Shown: positions 42,187 through 50,364 of the stretch, piece after piece
How positions within the stretch are numbered: the first letter of the stretch is position 1
How the letters are laid out: every line of letters begins with the position of its first letter
NCBI RefSeq assembly: GCF_028128765.1
Contig: NZ_LBJG01000024.1
Location: 124,001 to 188,000, forward strand
Direction of reading: 5' to 3'
DNA length: 64,000 bases
Source of the DNA: Bradyrhizobium sp. CCBAU 51627
GTDB taxonomy: Bacteria > Pseudomonadota > Alphaproteobacteria > Rhizobiales > Xanthobacteraceae
Notes under the pieces: model-generated
What the model was told of the DNA's origin: nothing
Database searches by the model: none
Seen by the model: only the letters and a program-made list of their open reading frames with translations
Program-made: the position numbers and the translations under genes

Positions 42187-42774
42187 TCGGTGCCCCCGAT
42201 GATTGTCTGTCGGTGCGGCAGGCTACCAACAAATACCGGGTCGTGAAACACCATAGCCATGGCAGTCACGGCCCTTGCACTGCAAACAGCGTCGTGGCCT
42301 CTGACAGGTTTGTCGCGACAAATCGCTTTTCATCGCGGGCACGATCAACCAGAATTGTGTCAAAGGCTGCGTGACGGAGCCAGGCGGTCGGAAGAAGAAA
42401 GGTGAGGAGAAGGTGACATGTCCAGGCTCCTCCACCCGGCTCTTGCTCGCCGCGTTGTCGCCGTTGCGGGGCCGTGACCACCGGCGTCTTGCGCCATGCC
42501 TGGGACAATAACCGGAAGGATGCGCCGATCCGTAGCGAGCGGCATCCCCGGCGGCGGCCATTTGCTGCGGCTCCCTATCGAGCGGTGGCGCGGATAGCCG
42601 ATCAGTATCTCAGCTCGCTCGATCGACAGCGTCCGCGACAAGGTCTGCTGCAGCCGAGGCCTGCAACATTTTCTGTCCGAACAACAGCGCAAGATGTCTC
42701 TTGCGTTAAACTGACACAGCTCTGTCACCCGTGATCGCTACGGTTGCGCGGTCAATCCTTCGGGGCAAACAAAA
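42187..42774. other. 588-bp gap without a supported gene
   Basis: This region lies between the divergent adaptor and phosphoesterase genes and should hold their promoters. Short open frames occur on both strands, but none has family features or a good start. I see no repeat of the A, B or C families here and no RNA gene. Confidence 0.5.
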
Positions 42775-44481
42775 ATGAAATCCAGATATTTGACGACGGT
42801 CGCGATTTTCGCGGCCGCGACGACCCTTGCGTGCAGCATTCCCGTTTTCGCCGACGACTTCGGCCGGAGCGGCGATCGCGACGACAATCATCGTCATCCG
42901 CATGACATTCATACGGAAACACCGATCAAGCACCTCGTGATCATCTTCAACGAGAACCGTTCGTTCGACCATTATTTCGCGACCTATCCGCACGCGGCCA
43001 ATCCACCCGGTTCGATCCCCTTCGTGCCGAAGCCGCATACGCCGAAGGTGAACAACCTCGCCAATGCGAACCTGCTGGTGAATAACCCCAACAACAACCC
43101 GGCCAACGGCGCTGGCGCGACCGATCCGTTCCGTCTCGACCGCACCCAAGCCAACACGCGCTCGCAGAACCACGCCTACACGCCCGAGCAGGAGGCCGTC
43201 GACAACGGCAAGGAAGACCTATTCCCGAAATTCACTGGCCGCGGCACTGCCGGCGGCGCCGGCGCGTTTGGCACCAATGGTCAGGTGATGGGCTATTTCG
43301 ACGGCAACACCACAACTGCCTTGTGGAACTACGCCCAGCACTTCGCCATGAGCGATAATGCCTGGACCGACACCTTTGGTCCGTCGACGCCCGGTATGCT
43401 CGAGGTGATCTCGGGGCAGACCAACGGCGCCGTGAACGTCGTCGGCACCTCGACCCAGACCGTTCCCGATGGCCAGGGCGGCCTGACGCTGATCGGCGAC
43501 ACCGACCCGGGCATCGATGTCTGCTCGAGCACGACCAGCACCGTGCTGATGAACGGCAAGAATATCGGCGATCTGCTCAACGACGAGCACATCAGCTGGG
43601 GCAGCTTCATGGGCGGTTTCGACCTGACGCTCAAGAACGCCAACGGCACCACCGGATGCGCGCGCAGCACCTTTTCAACCGTCGTGGGTGCCGCCACTGC
43701 GGACTACATCCCTCACCACGCCTGGTTCCAGTACTACAAGTCGACCGCCAACCCGACTCATGCCCGGCCGAACTCGGTGCGCGCGATCGGCCATACCCAC
43801 GACTTCAACGGCAAGGTCGATCCGGCCAACCACAATTACGATCTCGAAGACTTCTACGCGGCGGTGAAGGCCGGCAACTTCCCGGCTGTCTCCTACGTCA
43901 AGCTGTCGGCCTATCAGGACGGTCACGCTGGATACTCCGATCCGCTCGACGAGCAGGCCGGCACCGTCGAGGTGCTCAACTTCCTGCAGAAGCAGCCGGA
44001 ATGGCGCGAGACTGCCGTCATCATCACCTACGACGATTCCGACGGCTGGTACGACCATCAATATATCGCGCCGAAGTCCGCCTCGTATGATCCGACCGCC
44101 GATCAGGTCACCGGTCCCGGCCTGTGCGGCCTCGGTCCGACCAAGCAGCCGGCGCCAAACGGCCTCGGCGGCAAGCCGGTCAACGGCCGTTGCGGTCCGG
44201 GCACGCGGATTCCCTTCATCGTGGTCTCGCCCTACGCCAAGACCAACCACGTGAGCAGCACCTACATCTCGCAGGCTTCCGTGGTCCGGTTCATCGAGGA
44301 CAACTGGCTGCGCGGCAAACGTCTCGGTGCAGGCTCGTTCGATGCGACCTCGGGATCGATCATGGACCTGTTCGACTTCGAGCACGATCACAGTCACGAT
44401 TTCCGCACCGACGCGCTGTTCCTCGATCCGACCGCCGGCACGGTCATCGTCAGTCCGCCGGACGAGCACCATCACCACTAG
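42775..44481 (+). CDS. secreted phosphoesterase (phospholipase C / acid phosphatase family)
   Basis: A 568 aa protein with a signal peptide (MKSRYLTTVAIFAAATTLAC to about residue 26). The mature N-terminus is His/Asp-rich (DRDDNHRHPHDIHTE). The domain is of the phosphoesterase family PF04185: IKHLVIIFNENRSFDHYFAT carries the catalytic region, followed by DNAWTDTFGPSTPG, VIITYDDSDGWYDHQY and PFIVVSPYAKTNHVSSTYIS. Such enzymes cleave phosphodiester or phosphomonoester bonds outside the cytoplasm. The C-terminus ends in EHHHH, so the protein has His clusters at both ends. The peroxidase gene begins 17 bp downstream, suggesting an operon. Confidence 0.9.
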   Translation: MKSRYLTTVAIFAAATTLACSIPVFADDFGRSGDRDDNHRHPHDIHTETPIKHLVIIFNENRSFDHYFATYPHAANPPGSIPFVPKPHTPKVNNLANANLLVNNPNNNPANGAGATDPFRLDRTQANTRSQNHAYTPEQEAVDNGKEDLFPKFTGRGTAGGAGAFGTNGQVMGYFDGNTTTALWNYAQHFAMSDNAWTDTFGPSTPGMLEVISGQTNGAVNVVGTSTQTVPDGQGGLTLIGDTDPGIDVCSSTTSTVLMNGKNIGDLLNDEHISWGSFMGGFDLTLKNANGTTGCARSTFSTVVGAATADYIPHHAWFQYYKSTANPTHARPNSVRAIGHTHDFNGKVDPANHNYDLEDFYAAVKAGNFPAVSYVKLSAYQDGHAGYSDPLDEQAGTVEVLNFLQKQPEWRETAVIITYDDSDGWYDHQYIAPKSASYDPTADQVTGPGLCGLGPTKQPAPNGLGGKPVNGRCGPGTRIPFIVVSPYAKTNHVSSTYISQASVVRFIEDNWLRGKRLGAGSFDATSGSIMDLFDFEHDHSHDFRTDALFLDPTAGTVIVSPPDEHHHH

Positions 44482-44498
44482 TCCGGCAAGGACATCCT

Positions 44499-45842
44499 AT
44501 GCCCAGCCGCACCTTGTGGCTCCTCGGCGCCGGCCTGCTCTCGCTGGCCGGCGCCGTCTTTGCGGCCGAGACGCGAGGACTGGCCGAGGCGACCCAATCG
44601 GGCGTCAACCCGAACCCGGTTCAACTCTACCGTCCACAGGCCGCGCCGCTCTCGGCGATGGCGCAGCTCGGCAAGGCGATCTTCTTCGACGCGTCGTTGT
44701 CGTCATCCGGCGCGCTGTCCTGCGCGTCCTGCCACAGCCCGGATCATGCCTATGGCCCGCCCAATGACGGGCCGGTCATGCTCGGCGGCGCCGACCTGAC
44801 GCGGCAGGGCGCGCGTGCGGTGCCATCGTTGACCTATCTGGAGCGCCAGCCGAATTTCAGCATCGGCCCCGACAAGGGCGACGACGACAACATCATCGAC
44901 CTCGCGCAGATGGCCGCGCTCGGCCAGCAGGCCGCGCGCGCGACCAAGACCGCGGGCGGCACCAAGGCCTCGGCCAATATCGTACCGCAGGGCGGCCTGT
45001 TCTGGGACGGCCGAGCCGATACGCTTCAGGACCAGGCGCTGTTTCCGTTGCTCGATCCCAACGAGATGGACGGCGGCAGCGCGGAGATCGTCGTCGAGAA
45101 GCTGCGCCACGCGCCCTATGCCGAGCGGTTCGTCGAGCTGTTCGGCGCCGGCGTGCTGAAGAATCAGCGGCTGCTGATCGCGGAGGCGATGTTCGCCGTC
45201 GCGCGCTATCAGGTCGAGGAGCCGGGCTTCCATCCCTACACCAGCAAGTACGATTATTGGCTCGAGGGCAAGGCGCGGCTGTCCGAGAGCGAATTGCGCG
45301 GCCTGCGATTGTTCAACGATCCCGACAAGGCGAATTGCGCCGGCTGTCATACTTCGGCGCCGACCCGCGACGGCTTGCCGCCGATGTTCACCGACCACCA
45401 ATATGAGGCGCTCGGCGCGCCACGGAATGCCGCGCTCGCCGGCAACAAGGATCCCGGCTATTTCGATCTCGGCATCTGCGGTCCCCATCGCACCGACGTC
45501 TCCGAGCAGACGCAATATTGCGGCATGTTCCTGACGCCGACGCTGCGCAATACCGCGACGCGTCACGCCTTCTTCCACAACGGCGTGTTCAAGACCCTGG
45601 AAGAGGTGCTCGAGTTCTACAATTTCCGCGACACCAATCCGGAGAAGGTGTTTCCGCGCGCGGCCGACGGCACGGTGCGGAAGTACGACGACCTGCCGCA
45701 AAAATATCACGGCAATGTCGATGTCATCGATCCGCCCTTCAACCGTCGCCCCGGCGACAAGCCGGCGATGACGGAGCAGGACGGGGCCGACATCATCGCG
45801 TTCCTGAAGACGCTGACCGACGGATACCAGGTGGAGAACTAG
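44499..45842 (+). CDS. di-haem cytochrome c peroxidase (MauG/CcpA family)
   Basis: A 447 aa periplasmic protein with a signal peptide (residues 1-22, ending AVFAAE). Two c-type haem sites are visible: CASCH at residues 75-79 and CAGCH at 280-284. The spacing and the stretch VPSLTYLERQPNFSIG fit the di-haem peroxidase family. It could reduce hydrogen peroxide or act as a MauG-like oxidant on a partner protein. Extra cysteines lie in DLGICGPHR and QYCGMFL, perhaps a disulfide. The ATG at 44499 follows the phosphoesterase stop by 17 bp. The 3' end overlaps the convergent gene by four bases. Confidence 0.9.
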   Translation: MPSRTLWLLGAGLLSLAGAVFAAETRGLAEATQSGVNPNPVQLYRPQAAPLSAMAQLGKAIFFDASLSSSGALSCASCHSPDHAYGPPNDGPVMLGGADLTRQGARAVPSLTYLERQPNFSIGPDKGDDDNIIDLAQMAALGQQAARATKTAGGTKASANIVPQGGLFWDGRADTLQDQALFPLLDPNEMDGGSAEIVVEKLRHAPYAERFVELFGAGVLKNQRLLIAEAMFAVARYQVEEPGFHPYTSKYDYWLEGKARLSESELRGLRLFNDPDKANCAGCHTSAPTRDGLPPMFTDHQYEALGAPRNAALAGNKDPGYFDLGICGPHRTDVSEQTQYCGMFLTPTLRNTATRHAFFHNGVFKTLEEVLEFYNFRDTNPEKVFPRAADGTVRKYDDLPQKYHGNVDVIDPPFNRRPGDKPAMTEQDGADIIAFLKTLTDGYQVEN

Positions 45843-46912
45843 CGCCCTTTGATCTCCGCATACTTCACCATCGCCTTGTCGAACTTGCGCTTGAACAGCC
45901 ACATCGCGCCGAGGATTTCGCGGAAGCTGGCCGAGCTTCGGGCCCGGTCAGTCTTGCCGAAGGCGAAGATGCTGTTGTTGCGCAGGTGCTTCATGATGGT
46001 GGGATTGGACACGCGGTAGTTCAGGAGGTCGCCCGAGCTCAGCGCGGCGCGCGTCGGCGTCGGGATGATCTGGATCAGCTCGAACAACTTCATCTGCTCG
46101 ATTGGATCGGGCAGCGTCTTCACGATTGCGGGGATCTCGCGGAACAGATCGGCGTGCGCGTTCATGAGCCCGTCGCGCACATTGGTCCAGTGATTGAAGC
46201 GGCGGTCGGTGCCGCGCGACCGCGCCTCCTCCTTGTCGTCGCGGGCGTTCAATGCGGGATCCAGCGTCGCGATCGTACCCTTGATGGCCTCCCATTTGCG
46301 CTGGCCGTTGCGGTCCTCGGAGGGGCCGGTCTGGAGACTGCCCATATAGGTGTTCGAGCGCGCATTGCGGACGTTCTGCTTGCCGTTGGTCTCGGCGTAG
46401 AACAGCCCGAGGCTGATGCGGCCTGCGGCGGCAGCGTCAGTCGGCGCAAGGCCTTTCGCGCGCGCAATCGCGGCGCCGAGATCGACGACGTCCCTGAACG
46501 GCGTTGCCGAATCCTGCGCGCTCGCGGGCGGCGCCTCCATGATCTCGAAGATGTCGGCATATTCGTCGACCAGCGGCTCGATCGCGGCATCGAAATAGGC
46601 CGGCGGAATCCCGAACTTGTTCGGCTTGCCGATCCGCGACGGCATGGCATCGGTGAGATCCTTGTAGGTGCTGATAACTGCGACACGGGCGAGATAAAGC
46701 GCCTGGCCCGGCAGGTTCGGCAGCTTTTGCTTCGTTTCGATCTGGCGGCGCCGCTCCGCCAGGATCGCTTTGAAATCGGCGAGCGCGCGATCGTAGGCGG
46801 CTTGCGCTTCCGATTGCGCCGGCGTCGGGGCCTGCGCCCGGCTTGCGGCGGGCGCCGTGAGGAGGAGCGCAAGCGCCGCCACGGCCGCGGCGGCGTGACA
46901 TCGTCGTCCCAT
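45839..46912 (-). CDS. secreted hypothetical protein
   Basis: A 357 aa protein with a signal peptide (MGRRCHAAAAVAALALLLTA, cleavage near SRAQA). The mature part is mostly helical. I do not recognise the family. One stretch, FYAETNGKQNVRNARSNTYM then GSLQTG, has a Glu followed by a glycine-aromatic-Gln pattern reminiscent of lysozyme-like transglycosylase folds, but this is weak. It is convergent with the peroxidase gene and overlaps it by four bases. It may be functionally linked to that pair, or just a neighbour. Confidence 0.75.
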   Translation of the reverse strand: MGRRCHAAAAVAALALLLTAPAASRAQAPTPAQSEAQAAYDRALADFKAILAERRRQIETKQKLPNLPGQALYLARVAVISTYKDLTDAMPSRIGKPNKFGIPPAYFDAAIEPLVDEYADIFEIMEAPPASAQDSATPFRDVVDLGAAIARAKGLAPTDAAAAGRISLGLFYAETNGKQNVRNARSNTYMGSLQTGPSEDRNGQRKWEAIKGTIATLDPALNARDDKEEARSRGTDRRFNHWTNVRDGLMNAHADLFREIPAIVKTLPDPIEQMKLFELIQIIPTPTRAALSSGDLLNYRVSNPTIMKHLRNNSIFAFGKTDRARSSASFREILGAMWLFKRKFDKAMVKYAEIKGR

Positions 46913-47003
46913 GACGAGTTCCCATGTCCCGGAGATTCGTCGATCATGGGATCGTAAGCATCAAACCTGCGACCTGGCGAGTTTCAAATCGGGTTGTCCG
47001 ATC

Positions 47004-48491
47004 TCATATTGCCGCCCGGTACTCCGGCGCCGAAGCCAGGAAGCTGGCATAGGCGTCCGCGTCGGGCGGTTGGAAACGCCCGGCGAGCCCGACGCGCTTT
47101 TGCTGCTTCGCACCGATATCCGCCATCAGCTCGTCGAAATGGCGGTAGTGATATGGCGCAACGCAGAGGCCGCCATAGACGCCGGCGGCCGGCCGCTCGA
47201 CCCGCTTGAAGTGCAGCATCATCTCGATGTTGTCGCGCATCTGCTGCGCGGTCGGCTGCCGTGCGAGTTGTCCGTCGGCATAGCGCACCAGCCAGTTCGC
47301 GGCGAGGTCGGCGCAGAGCACGGTGCAGAACGAAGAGTTGAAGCCGACGAAGCCGAGGTCAGGCAGGTCAGGGTTGGCGATCAGACGGTAGAGCCGGTAC
47401 TGCCCGTCGGCATCGACCAGCTTTTGCTGATAGGCCTCGGGAAGGAAGGGCACGCCGAGCTTGTAGCCGATCGCGAGCACGGCGACCTCGGTGCCGACAC
47501 GCTCGCCGCCGCTCATCACGATCGTGTCGCCTTCATAATGATCGAACGTGCCGAACACCGCCTTGATCCGGCCGTCGGCGACCATTGGATAGAAGCCCGG
47601 CGTTGCGATCGGCACAGAGCAGTTGACGCCGTCCTCGATCCGCTCCTTCGGCACCATCTTGCACTTGTTGAGCTTGAGCTGCGCCTTCAGCAGGCTCTCC
47701 AGCCCGCGCCAGTTCGCCCAGGCCAGCGGTGCGGAGATGCGGTGCGCGAGCCGCGCCATCGTGCTCGCATCCCAGCCCTGAAACATCTCCTCCTGCGCGC
47801 GGATGTAGAGGATGCGCTTGAAGTTGACGAGCCCGCCGATGAAATAGGGGATACGCCACACCGGCTCGCGCATCACGATGGTGACCTCGCGCGCGCCCGA
47901 CTTCACCGCGTTCACGGCGATGTCGGTCGCCGATTTCGAGCCACCGAGCACGACGACGCGGCGTCCCTTCGCCAGTGCCGGGTCGCCGTATTTCGATGAA
48001 TGCAGGATCTGCCCGCCCTGCGCCAGGAAACCGTCTTCGCCGGGGCAATGCAGTTCGCGGGGCTCGTTGAACTGCCCGATGCAGACCGCGACGAAATCGA
48101 AATCCTCGTTGGTGCTCGCGCCGTTCTTGGTCGTCAGCGTCCAGCCTGGCTTGCCGTCGGCGCGCCGCGCCATGCCGGCGACTTCGGTGTTGAGGCGCAG
48201 CATGTGGTCGAGCCCGAACCTCCTGGCGTAGTCTGCGAGATAGGCATGGACCTGCGGTCCCGTCGGCCATTCCGGATAGGTTTCAGGCATGGCGAGATCG
48301 GTGTAGCGGTAGAGCTCCTTCGGGCTCTGGGTCTGCACGTCGGGGTAGGAGCGTGCCGGCTCCCAGACGCCGCCGAGATCGCCGCTGCGCTCGACGATGG
48401 TGACGCGGTGGCCGTGGGCGGAGAACGCCTTTGCGGTGGCGAGGCCGGAGACGCCGGCGCCGATCACGCAGACATGCTTGGGGCTGACCAT
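47004..48491 (-). CDS. flavin-containing monooxygenase-like protein
   Basis: A 495 aa flavoprotein. The FAD site is VCVIGAGVSGLATAKAF at the N-terminus; the family identifying region is GGQILHSSKYGD, and the NADPH site is VVVLGGSKSATDIAVNA. The C-terminal part contains the family-typical VAVLAIGYKLGVPFLP. It probably oxygenates a nitrogen, sulfur or ketone group of a small molecule in the cytosol. The ATG at 48491 gives the canonical N-terminus; the frame upstream has no such content. It lies 108 bp downstream of the cupin gene on the same strand. Confidence 0.88.
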   Translation of the reverse strand: MVSPKHVCVIGAGVSGLATAKAFSAHGHRVTIVERSGDLGGVWEPARSYPDVQTQSPKELYRYTDLAMPETYPEWPTGPQVHAYLADYARRFGLDHMLRLNTEVAGMARRADGKPGWTLTTKNGASTNEDFDFVAVCIGQFNEPRELHCPGEDGFLAQGGQILHSSKYGDPALAKGRRVVVLGGSKSATDIAVNAVKSGAREVTIVMREPVWRIPYFIGGLVNFKRILYIRAQEEMFQGWDASTMARLAHRISAPLAWANWRGLESLLKAQLKLNKCKMVPKERIEDGVNCSVPIATPGFYPMVADGRIKAVFGTFDHYEGDTIVMSGGERVGTEVAVLAIGYKLGVPFLPEAYQQKLVDADGQYRLYRLIANPDLPDLGFVGFNSSFCTVLCADLAANWLVRYADGQLARQPTAQQMRDNIEMMLHFKRVERPAAGVYGGLCVAPYHYRHFDELMADIGAKQQKRVGLAGRFQPPDADAYASFLASAPEYRAAI

Positions 48492-48599
48492 GGGAGGGCT
48501 CGCAATCGATGTGGTTTGCGCGCAAGCGGCCTCGTGCGGCCGCAAGGCGCGGCCGGCGGAGCTGCAAGCTGATGAAGGGTGAACGAGGAGGCGGGATGC

Positions 48600-49049
48600 C
48601 TAGTCGTTGGCCTCGGGCGGCAGGAAGTCGACCTCATGCAGCGCCGAGATGCGCACGACCTCGGCGGGGTCGGTCAGATTGTGGAGCTGATTGAACAGCG
48701 CCTCCAGCTTCTGCATCGGCGAGACCCAGAACAGCGCGCGGCACGGTTTGTCGGACTTGTTGAAATAGCCGTGCGGAATGCCACGCGGCATGCGCACGAG
48801 ATCGCCGGCATGGGCCTTGACCCAGACGCCGTCGAGCTTGAGGTCGAGCGTGCCTTCCTGCACCAGGATGAACTCGTCCTGGGTCGGATGGATATGCACC
48901 GGCACGAACTGGCCGGGATCGCTGTTGGTCTCGAACGCAAAGGTGGAATCGGTGACGGCCTTGGGGAAATAGACCTGGCCAAGGATGTTCCAGCTCTTGC
49001 CGCCATAGCCCGTGCCGTTTGCGGTAATGCCCTTTTCGAGTGCAGTCAT
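48600..49049 (-). CDS. cupin domain-containing protein
   Basis: A 149 aa single-domain cupin. The metal-binding histidines are in VPVHIHPTQDEFILVQEG (motif 1, with Glu) and MPRGIPHGYFN (motif 2). It could be a dioxygenase, an isomerase or a simple binding protein. It is the first gene of the minus-strand pair with the flavin monooxygenase, divergent from an AraC regulator by 184 bp. The three genes probably form one catabolic or detoxification unit with an unknown substrate. Confidence 0.88.
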   Translation of the reverse strand: MTALEKGITANGTGYGGKSWNILGQVYFPKAVTDSTFAFETNSDPGQFVPVHIHPTQDEFILVQEGTLDLKLDGVWVKAHAGDLVRMPRGIPHGYFNKSDKPCRALFWVSPMQKLEALFNQLHNLTDPAEVVRISALHEVDFLPPEAND

Positions 49050-49233
49050 GGCTTGCTCCTCATGGATTCCGGCGGGGACAGAGCTTCGGACAGCTATGGC
49101 CCCCTGTCTATCCGCTAAACGAATCCGGCGAGCCTATTGCCATGCAGCACGACGATTTCGCGACACGGCCCTTTTCGCTTTCGGGCAATTATTATAGGCT
49201 TAAAGCAATTCCGGGACGCCAAGCGTGGTCGAA

Positions 49234-50259
49234 ATGTCCGCAGCCGTGCAGGAAATGAGCGCAAGGGTGTCCCAAGCGGAACGGCTTGCGGCCTTCGCGC
49301 GCGTCACCACCGATGATGTCGATGAAGCGGCCGAACAGATCGGGCGCATCTTCTGTCCGCACGATCTCAAGCCGGCAGGTGCGCGTGCAGCCGGCTTCTC
49401 CGCGCGGCACAATTGCGCTAATTTCGACGGCTTTTCCATCAACTACGTTGCCTATGGCGGATCGGTCAGCATCGATCCCGGCTGCCTCGACCGCTTCTTC
49501 CTGGTCCAGATCCCGCTCTCGGGAGCAGCTCGCATTCGTGTCGGCGCCGGCGAATTCGATGCTGCCCCTGGCCGGACCGCCTCGCTGCTATCGCCAACCA
49601 TCCCGACCCGGATGATTTGGAGCGACTGTGCGCAGGCGATCCTGCTGCTCGATCGTCGCATGGTCGAACAACGTGCTGCGGCGCTGTCCGGCTCGGCGGC
49701 CGGCCCGGTCGAGTTCGATCCCGCGGTCGACCTGAACACGCCCTCCGGCCAGGCCTTGCGAACCAGTCTTGCCGAATTGACGACGCTTGCCGAACGGCTC
49801 GGACCATCCGGCCTGACGTCGCCGATCGCCATGGCCGATTGGCGCGAGATGCTGCTCGATCGTCTTCTCAACGGCCTGCGGCATGGCCGGTCGGATGCGA
49901 TCAGGACGTTCTCGGGGCGAGCCGAGCGTTTGCCGCGCGCGCTCCGTGCCGCGCGCGACCATCTTGCCGAAAATGCCGGCGAGCCGCTCGACCTCGCGCA
50001 ACTTGCCGGCGCGGCGGGGATCGGCATCCGTGCGCTCCAGCTCGGCTTCCGCCGTCACTTCGGGCTATCGATTTCGGAGATGCTGCTCGACATGCGCCTC
50101 GCCGGTCTGCACACGCGGCTCGCGCAGGCCTCACCCGACGTCTCGATCACCGACATCGCCTTCGACCTCGGCTTTACCCATCTCGGCCGCATGGCCGGGG
50201 CCTATCGCGAAAAATTCGGCGAGACGCCGTCGGCGACGCTGCGGCGGCGGATGAGCTGA
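49234..50259 (+). CDS. AraC family transcriptional regulator
   Basis: A 341 aa regulator; GTG at 49225 and ATG at 49255 are possible other starts, none with a clear ribosome site. The N-terminal half is an AraC-binding-like sensor domain (GGSVSIDPGCLDRFFLVQIP and a repeat of beta strands). The C-terminal DNA-binding part has LDLAQLAGAAGIGIRALQLG and SITDIAFDLGFTHLGRMAGA, then YREKFGETPSATL. It is divergent from the cupin-monooxygenase pair and most likely activates it. The inducer is unknown. Confidence 0.9.
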   Translation: MSAAVQEMSARVSQAERLAAFARVTTDDVDEAAEQIGRIFCPHDLKPAGARAAGFSARHNCANFDGFSINYVAYGGSVSIDPGCLDRFFLVQIPLSGAARIRVGAGEFDAAPGRTASLLSPTIPTRMIWSDCAQAILLLDRRMVEQRAAALSGSAAGPVEFDPAVDLNTPSGQALRTSLAELTTLAERLGPSGLTSPIAMADWREMLLDRLLNGLRHGRSDAIRTFSGRAERLPRALRAARDHLAENAGEPLDLAQLAGAAGIGIRALQLGFRRHFGLSISEMLLDMRLAGLHTRLAQASPDVSITDIAFDLGFTHLGRMAGAYREKFGETPSATLRRRMS

Positions 50260-50301
50260 AGTCGGGCGCGAGCGGTCGTCTTCACCTCTGCCCGTCGTGT
50301 C

Positions 50302-50326
50302 CACCTCTCCCCGACGGGGAGAGGTG
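50302..50326. terminator. 11-bp perfect hairpin between convergent genes
   Basis: CACCTCTCCCC (50302-50312) and GGGGAGAGGTG (50316-50326) pair perfectly around GAC. It lies between the AraC gene and the convergent histidine kinase gene. The motif is a common intergenic palindrome in Rhizobiales; with no T-run, it may act as a bidirectional terminator or just a repeat. Confidence 0.55.
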
Positions 50327-50364
50327 AACCCTCGGCTGGCACTGGTTCCACCGAGAGGCGGGCG

